Shown here one piece after another: positions 58,391 through 64,000 of a stretch of 64,000 nt of DNA. Under the pieces are notes generated by a model, which worked only from the letters and a program-made list of their open reading frames with translations, was not told the origin of the DNA and did no database searches. This DNA comes from Psilocybe azurescens. Its lineage: Eukaryota > Basidiomycota > Agaricomycetes > Agaricales > Agrocybaceae. Position 1 is the first letter of the stretch. The number at the start of each line of letters is the position of its first letter. The stretch spans positions 248,001 to 312,000 of the forward strand of contig JAJIRX010000920.1 of NCBI GenBank assembly GCA_023853785.1, read 5' to 3'. Position numbers and translations under genes: made by a program.

Positions 58391-58804
58391 GATAAGGTAG
58401 AGGACATGCACTTGTGTCTACACCACGTGATTATTGTGTGACAAAAATCACTGGAAAACATGTAAATCCCATGGGGCATACTCAAATCTTGGTTAAATAA
58501 AATTTTGGCTGCACCAAAAGTTGGTTTATTAAAATAAGAATGACTTGTTGGAAACAATTTTTGAAGAAATTATGTTAAAAAGTTGCCCCACCGGAAATAC
58601 AAAAGTGACTTTGAAGCACAAGAGTAAGTCAACAGCATGGTCAGGTGTGGAAACAGCAGTGAGTCACACAGGAGGTCACATACATGTGATGTTGACAGTA
58701 GTGCATGTCCTCTACCTTATGATAATTGCTACTGAATATAGCACGTACTACTTGATTGAGTATGTCACATCAAAATCAGAATATAGCCATATTCTCTCAT
58801 ATTC
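58391..58804. other. No gene recognised
   Basis: A 93-codon + frame (58,545-58,826) has no motif I know and lies between repeat copies. Nothing else is supported. Confidence 0.4.
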
Positions 58805-59372
58805 TTGTTGCCGAACAGAGCCTTAGCAAATGCTTGTACATGATATCTGAAATAAGTGCTTATTAAACAGTGGCAGAAATTTACTGTGAGATGTGAGCTT
58901 CTAATTCTCAATGCTGAATTACTTCAACTTATGTGAGCACTCCCAGAAAAACACTTGGGATACCTCTTTGAAGGCAAGTGTAAGTTACACATTACTCAGA
59001 ATGTACTTTGAAAGGTGGGCAGCTTATTTTTGACACCAAATCATTGCAGCCAATTCCAGCACATCCAAAACTGTGCTCAAGTCATCTCCTCAGAAGGCAA
59101 GTATCCATTGGCAAGTGCTCAGTGCATGATATCTGAAATAAGTGTCTGTTAAACAGTGCTCGGAACTGACTTTGAGGTGTGAGCATTTAATTATCAACGC
59201 TGAATCACCTCTTAAAACACAAGCACTCTCAAAAAATGCTCAGATCACCTCTCTGAAGCCATGTGTGCATTATACAATGGTCATAAATAATTCTCTGAAG
59301 CAAGTATCTGCTACACATTGCTTAAAACTCATTGTGAGAGGTGAGCAGCTAATTTTTGATACTGAATAACCC
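58805..59372 (+). repeat. Dispersed ~175-base repeat, about three tandem copies
   Basis: Blocks with caaatgcttgtacatgatat, attaaacagtgg, ttactgtgagatgtgagctt, and catccaaaactgtgctcaag recur about three times. Confidence 0.65.
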
Positions 59373-59865
59373 CCAGCTAATGCAAGGCCTTTACACTCCC
59401 CACAGGTACTGATTGGAATTTTATATGGCAGTGTCCCTGCCAAACTAGCAGGAAAATGTCCAAATTTTTCTGACCGGATTCCGATCGGAACCACCAGTAC
59501 CAACTGCTTCCACTGTTAACAAGTCCGACCAGAATCCGACTGGAATCCAAGTGGAATTCATCAAATTTAAAACCCAAATACACCCAATTCCAAGTGGAAT
59601 CTGAGTGGTACCAAGCAGAACCATATTATGTCAGCATACTATTTACAGCTCAGCAAATAATAACACAACAAGTATACATAGATCTCAACAGTTTGTGACA
59701 AATTTGGTATTGTTAGAATTATAAAATTGAGGAGAATATGTTTATGTAATAGTTATATAAAATTAAAATTTTTCTGGTAAAGAAATACCTATTTTTCATG
59801 TAAATCTGTGCTTATATAATCTAAATTTCTTGAATAAAATTAATCTTTGTACTCCATTAATTTCA
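59373..59865. other. AT-rich stretch with a TTCCGATTGGAATCC-type motif, no gene
   Basis: At 59,400-59,620 there are repeated gattccgatcggaaccacc and ccgactggaatccaagtgg motifs, a variant of the TGGAGTCC theme. The rest is AT-rich without open frames. Confidence 0.45.
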
Positions 59866-60235
59866 AGGTCTTTACCCTCACCCAGGTATTCCATGTGGAG
59901 TTTGGTGACACTTTTTTTTGCAGATATCCCAGCCATTTAGAGGTGGAGCCTCCACATGGAGTCCAGCCGGAATCCACTCATCCTCCATGTGGACTCCATG
60001 TGGAACTTCATCTGAGTCTCACATCCTCCATATGGATTCCATATGGATTTGACTCAAGAAGCATGTATATCAGCATTAATACACTATTTCAGGGTCAATT
60101 TCTAATGGACTCCAGGTGGAGGATGATCCTCAGATTTTATTTATATTTTATTTATATTTTATTATAATGTAAAAAAAAAGCACCAACAGGAATTGAACTC
60201 GGGCATCTGAGAAGGCCACTGAACTACGAAGTGTG
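59866..60235 (-). repeat. SINE-like element S3, head truncated
   Basis: Very similar to S1 (shared aggtctttaccctcaccca, cccagccatttagaggtgga, catgtatatcagcattaata). The tRNA-like head keeps the B-box part (gaattgaactcgggcatctg on +) and the gagaaggccactgaacta stretch, but lacks the A-box, where unrelated sequence begins at about 60,233. Confidence 0.6.
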
Positions 60236-61955
60236 TGATTTGATATATAAATCAAAACCAAAACACAAACCAGAGAGGAATGGTCTAGACTAGATAAGAC
60301 AACTCTCTCCCTGTTGAGTTAAAGTGAGGGCTGGCTTTGCCACTAGGTTGTGTAGATATATGTGGTCTGAGGAGGGCAGGGACGTATGAAGGAGGAGGAA
60401 TGGATGAGGGGATATAAAATGCCCTTGAGTATTTACTGGGAGGAAGCAACCGACTTGATTGAAGTAGAATGGTGTGAATGAGGTGTGATGACTGTGGAGG
60501 GGCCAAATGACTAGATAAATCGTAGGGATTGATACAGGGGCAGGAGTGAGAATGTAGTCTTGATCCTAGTGCGCTTCAAGCAAGTCTGCAGTGTCTGCAA
60601 AGCTAGAAGTAAAGCCTGCTGATAGAGTAATGACTTGAGCAGCCTGGAGTGATAGATGATGAAGGATTGTGCGATGTTCTTGAACCAAAAATCAAACAGA
60701 GCGGTGAGGTGAATGAGGGATGACTAGGGCGATCGAAGGTGACGACCTAGCGATATTCCCTCAGCCAAAAAAAATCAAAGAAACGTGAGAGAAGCAGATA
60801 AAGGGTGTCTGGAGCGATGGATGAAGATGACAACAAGACCAAAATCGCTGAATAAAATATTCCGGAGCACTGAAGCGATGGGGAGTTGAGGATCTTGATG
60901 TAGAGGAAGAATGAAGGGTCTGGAGGATGGTAGGATCGAAATGAACTGGACAAAATTCTCTGTGATAAGAGAGCGAGAGTGGTTGGATAGGCTGGTCTAC
61001 CCTCTGATGAACGTCTTGAATAACTGGAGTGATTGTTGAATTTCGTGCTGAATACTGATAGAGATTGATTGAATGCGTGCTTGGAGTGTTGGACTGAGTA
61101 CTTGATAACTTGAAATCTTTGCTGTGAAGAAAGTTGGGGCTTGTAACTTCCTTGTATTCCAAGCGATACTAATACATGGTTTATATACCAGAGAACATAG
61201 AAAAATATTTAAAAGAGATCAAGCGCCCAAACTATACCAATCATTCTGTAGAACGACACCTAGTAGTCCCATCTGTCAACTACATACAATAGATTGAAAG
61301 CTGACGGAGTTTAGGAGTGAAAAATAGAAGGATGAGTAAGTAAGTAACATAGGATGAGTAAAAAGTATAAGCAGGATTATGAAAAGCGAAGTGAGATGAG
61401 TAAGAAAGAAGCGAAGCTGAGTAAGTACAATAAGCAAGAATGACAAAAGGAAGGAAGGATCAATCATATGAAAGTGTCAGTCAATAGAAAAGGAACCAAA
61501 ATAGCGAACAAGTACCATGCTAATGAATAGAACCAGTCTATTCATGGCACAGCTCAGTCATCCATTACCAAGACTGCTGAGTGAGACAAAGATTTGCTGC
61601 ATATGTGGAATCCAGTTAAGGACCAAATAGTTGTAGATGATCAAATGCTGATGACGATGGTGATATATGATGCTGTGCAGTGCTGTGCGTACTAGGATGG
61701 ATAGGAATGATGTCCAAGAATAATCTGCGCATAGCCTTGAGGTTCAAAATAGATAGACGATTGAATCATTGATAGGGAATGTAACTGATCAAATGGTTGA
61801 AGTGGAGATTGAAAGTTGGAATGGAGCTTGAAGTGGACTGTGAATGGGCTTTGACGTTGAATATTGAGGGATGTGCTTCAGATAAAAATGTGAAATAATA
61901 ACCCTGGCTTCTGCATGCAATGGGGGGTCAAGACAGATGCTCTAAGCTTATAGAT
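60236..61955 (-). other. Uncharacterised 1.7 kb non-coding segment with a - strand TATA-like site
   Basis: No coding capacity that I can support. On the - strand GGTATATAAACC occurs at 61,190-61,179, followed by about 900 bases rich in CA and TC, reminiscent of an LTR or a leader. It interrupts the head of S3. I could not find matching TG/CA ends or a target duplication. Confidence 0.35.
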
Positions 61956-61959
61956 AAAT

Positions 61960-63095
61960 CTCATATCCAATCAAAATTGGTGTATGACAGTGTGACATGC
62001 TGATGTCACATTGGTCTGTTGTTGATTCCGACCCCAACCCTTTTTCCTTCCACCACCACCACCACCTTGTCAGTTGGAGCCAGGCAAGAGCCAACCCGAT
62101 GCAACAGAGGACGAGAACAACCGCAATGGCCACACCAACGAGGGACGACAGCAACAACAAGGTCGCCGGATGAGGACCATGATGAGGACCACAAGGGCGA
62201 GGGCGAGGACTGCAAGGGACTGCGAGGACAGCAGCTAGGACCAGGATCGCCACAGCAAGGACCAAGACACCAGCATGGACCAGGACGTGGGCAAGAACAG
62301 CGGCAAGAGCAAGGACAAGGATGGTGGCAAGGGCAAGGATGGCAAGGACAAGGACAAGGGCAAGGACAGCAAGGGCAAGGCGGCAAGGACAAGGATGGCA
62401 AGGACAAGGATGGCAAGGGCAAGGACAAGGGCGGCAAGGGCAAGGACAAGGACAACCTGCGACGACAGCACTAACAGATACCACTACAGCGATGGAAAAG
62501 GCCAGGACAACAGGGCCAATGATGACACACAATGATGACACCAGCATGTACCATGACAGGTATGGACTGCGACAACCTGTGACGAAGGCACCGACGGGTA
62601 CCAGGACAGGCACGGTGGACAATGACACTGACACATACCACAATGGGTACTGACTGTGACAACATGTACCACCACGGCAACAGCAAGGGCAACAGGGATG
62701 ACCACAACACGCGATGATGGCAGCAACACGTACCATGACACGTACAGACGACACTGACAATGACACTGACAATGACACCGACATGTACCATGGCAGGTAC
62801 AGCCGATGAAAACACCTGATGGCAACACCGATGCATACAACAACAGGTACAGCCGACCACGACATCAATAACACGGACGACAACACCACCAATGTACCCT
62901 CCACCCCTTTTTCCATTCTTTCTTTCTTTTTTCTTTTTTTGTTTCTTTTTTATTATGTTTTTATTTTATTTTTACCTGTATATAATCATGTAGTATATAG
63001 TTTTTAATATATTATATTACATTGTCACATAAATTTAAGCTAAGATTAAAGTATTCCAGTTGGAATCCAATTGGATTCCATTCCATGTGAAATTA
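61960..63095 (+). repeat. Composite repeat, copy III
   Basis: Left flank (gtgtgacatgctgatgtcac, accaccaccaccac) and right flank (T-rich run, atgtagtatatagtttttaa, atatattatattacattg, ttggaatccaattggattcc, aaagttgg) match copies I and II. The core has two parts: 62,270-62,450 with variants of ggcaaggacaaggatggcaa, and 62,520-62,880 with gacactgacaatgacac and catgtaccatgacagg. The - strand is stop-free for 322 codons (61,948-62,916) and translates to Val/Leu/Ser/Cys/Pro low complexity. Confidence 0.6.
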
Positions 63096-63640
63096 AAGTT
63101 GGACTTAGTGAAATTCACAAAGTCAGATAATAATGTAGTATATAGTTTTCAATATATTATATTACATTGTTACATAAATTAAAGATAAGATTGAAGTATT
63201 ATTCTAGTGACCTAGCTTCCTTAATATGGCTCCCAAAGCTTCCAAGAACACTGCTACTGTCCCTAACACCCCTCCCAAGTCTGCAATTAAACCAGTGACA
63301 GTCCACTGGACATCCACTGGACTCCACTGGACAGAGCACTCTTGGATCTGGTCTAATTAAGTGCTGAGAGTCTGGTGGAAGTCCATTGGAAGTCCATTGG
63401 AAGTCCAACGGACTGGACAGTCCGGCCAGTCCATCTGTTTTCTGTCTTGAAGTGACTTGACCAGACTTTGACCAGAATTTGGCCGGACTCTGACTGGACT
63501 GGTAGTGGAATTTTTCAAGTCCAATGGACTGTCCAGCCAGGTTCATTGGAATTGGCTGGGTCCAGTGAAAGTCCTTTGGAGTCCAACGGAATATGGGGGC
63601 ACTGTAAAGTACACCATTAATATAGGTATGGTGCACAGCC
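63096..63640. repeat. Partial composite-repeat end plus TGGACTCCA array
   Basis: 63,125-63,200 repeats the right end of copy III (aatgtagtatatagttttca, atatattatattacattgtt). 63,280-63,600 is dense in gtccactggactccactgga and ccattggaagtccattggaa motifs. Confidence 0.6.
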
Positions 63641-63850
63641 CTGCTCAGACCACTGCTCATAACTCAATGCTAACTTGTCCCAGCTGACACTAGTACATCC
63701 AGGACTATGCTCAGGTCAAGCCTTGGAAGGTGAGTGTACATTAACAAATGCTTGGGCATGATTTTTGACACAAATATCCATTGCAGCATGCTCTAGATTT
63801 ACTCTGAGATGTGAGGGACCAGTTTTTAATAATTAAACACTCTCAAAAAA
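63641..63850 (+). repeat. Copy of the ~175-base dispersed repeat
   Basis: Contains acatccaggactatgctcag, caaatgcttgggcatgattt and tttactctgagatgtgaggg. The last 150 bases of the window (63,851-64,000) hold nothing I can name. Confidence 0.55.
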
Positions 63851-64000
63851 TAAATAGAAATGTGAATGTATTTTATCTGGTGTTTGTCACACCTTGATGG
63901 AATGCAGGGTGGTCAACTGTATCCATGACTTCTACACAATTTCAAAAGATATTCAGGTTGAAAATTTTCCATCATTACATTGACTTATATAAGAGAAAGA

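Noticed and set aside
61948..62916. 322-codon - strand frame, Val/Leu/Ser/Cys-rich with hydrophobic runs
   Set aside because: Same situation in composite repeat III. The cores of copies I-III translate to unrelated compositions, so no conserved protein is supported.

Overview
The window looks like nuclear DNA of an agaricomycete (mushroom-forming basidiomycete). The reasons are short GT-AG introns of 46-66 bases, a tandem family of NACHT (STAND/NLR-type) NTPases, a chromodomain Ty3/gypsy element, a fragment of the gene family that accompanies KDZ transposases in these fungi, and a PIF/Harbinger fragment. All gene and product names are family-level calls read from the sequence; nothing was searched.

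From 1 to about 50.5 kb there is a degenerate tandem array. Five NACHT paralogues lie on the + strand: N1 1-1230 (3' part), N2 9492-12096, N3 16718-19310, N4 27539-30139 and N5 47653-50267. Each complete copy has four exons: a short N-terminal exon, a ~1.35 kb NACHT exon, and two exons coding a conserved C-terminal region of about 335 residues that I do not recognise. Between NACHT copies lie three recurring tracts. P is a decayed tract after each NACHT gene. B is a decayed gene with conserved IYVDPSHVDPDI and PDDWDDVI blocks. C is a decayed gene with short hydrophobic segments. B and C are scrambled, truncated and frameshifted, so I treat them as pseudogenes that travelled with the NACHT duplications. 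N4 and N5 are the best preserved. Both, and N2, lack one T in a poly-T run that is full length in N1 and N3; this makes a T TTT TTC heptamer whose -1 slip would restore the full-length frame.

From 31,997 to 42,031 a Ty3/gypsy chromodomain element with ~339-base LTRs interrupts the array. Gag and protease are broken, RT-RNase H carries two homopolymer frameshifts, and the integrase frame is open for 806 codons including a long extra C-terminal region. The element has no target-site duplication, and its flanks are different parts of module B. A 560-base solo LTR with a perfect 5-base duplication sits in another B copy at 19,875-20,434.

From about 50.5 kb to the end the character changes to an AT-rich repeat graveyard. 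It holds three copies of a SINE-like element with tRNA-like promoter boxes, and three copies of a composite repeat with conserved flanks around a hypervariable minisatellite core. It also holds a dispersed ~175-base repeat, arrays built from TGGACTCCA/TGGAGTCCA, and fragments of a KDZ-associated gene and a Harbinger transposase. I see no intact gene there.
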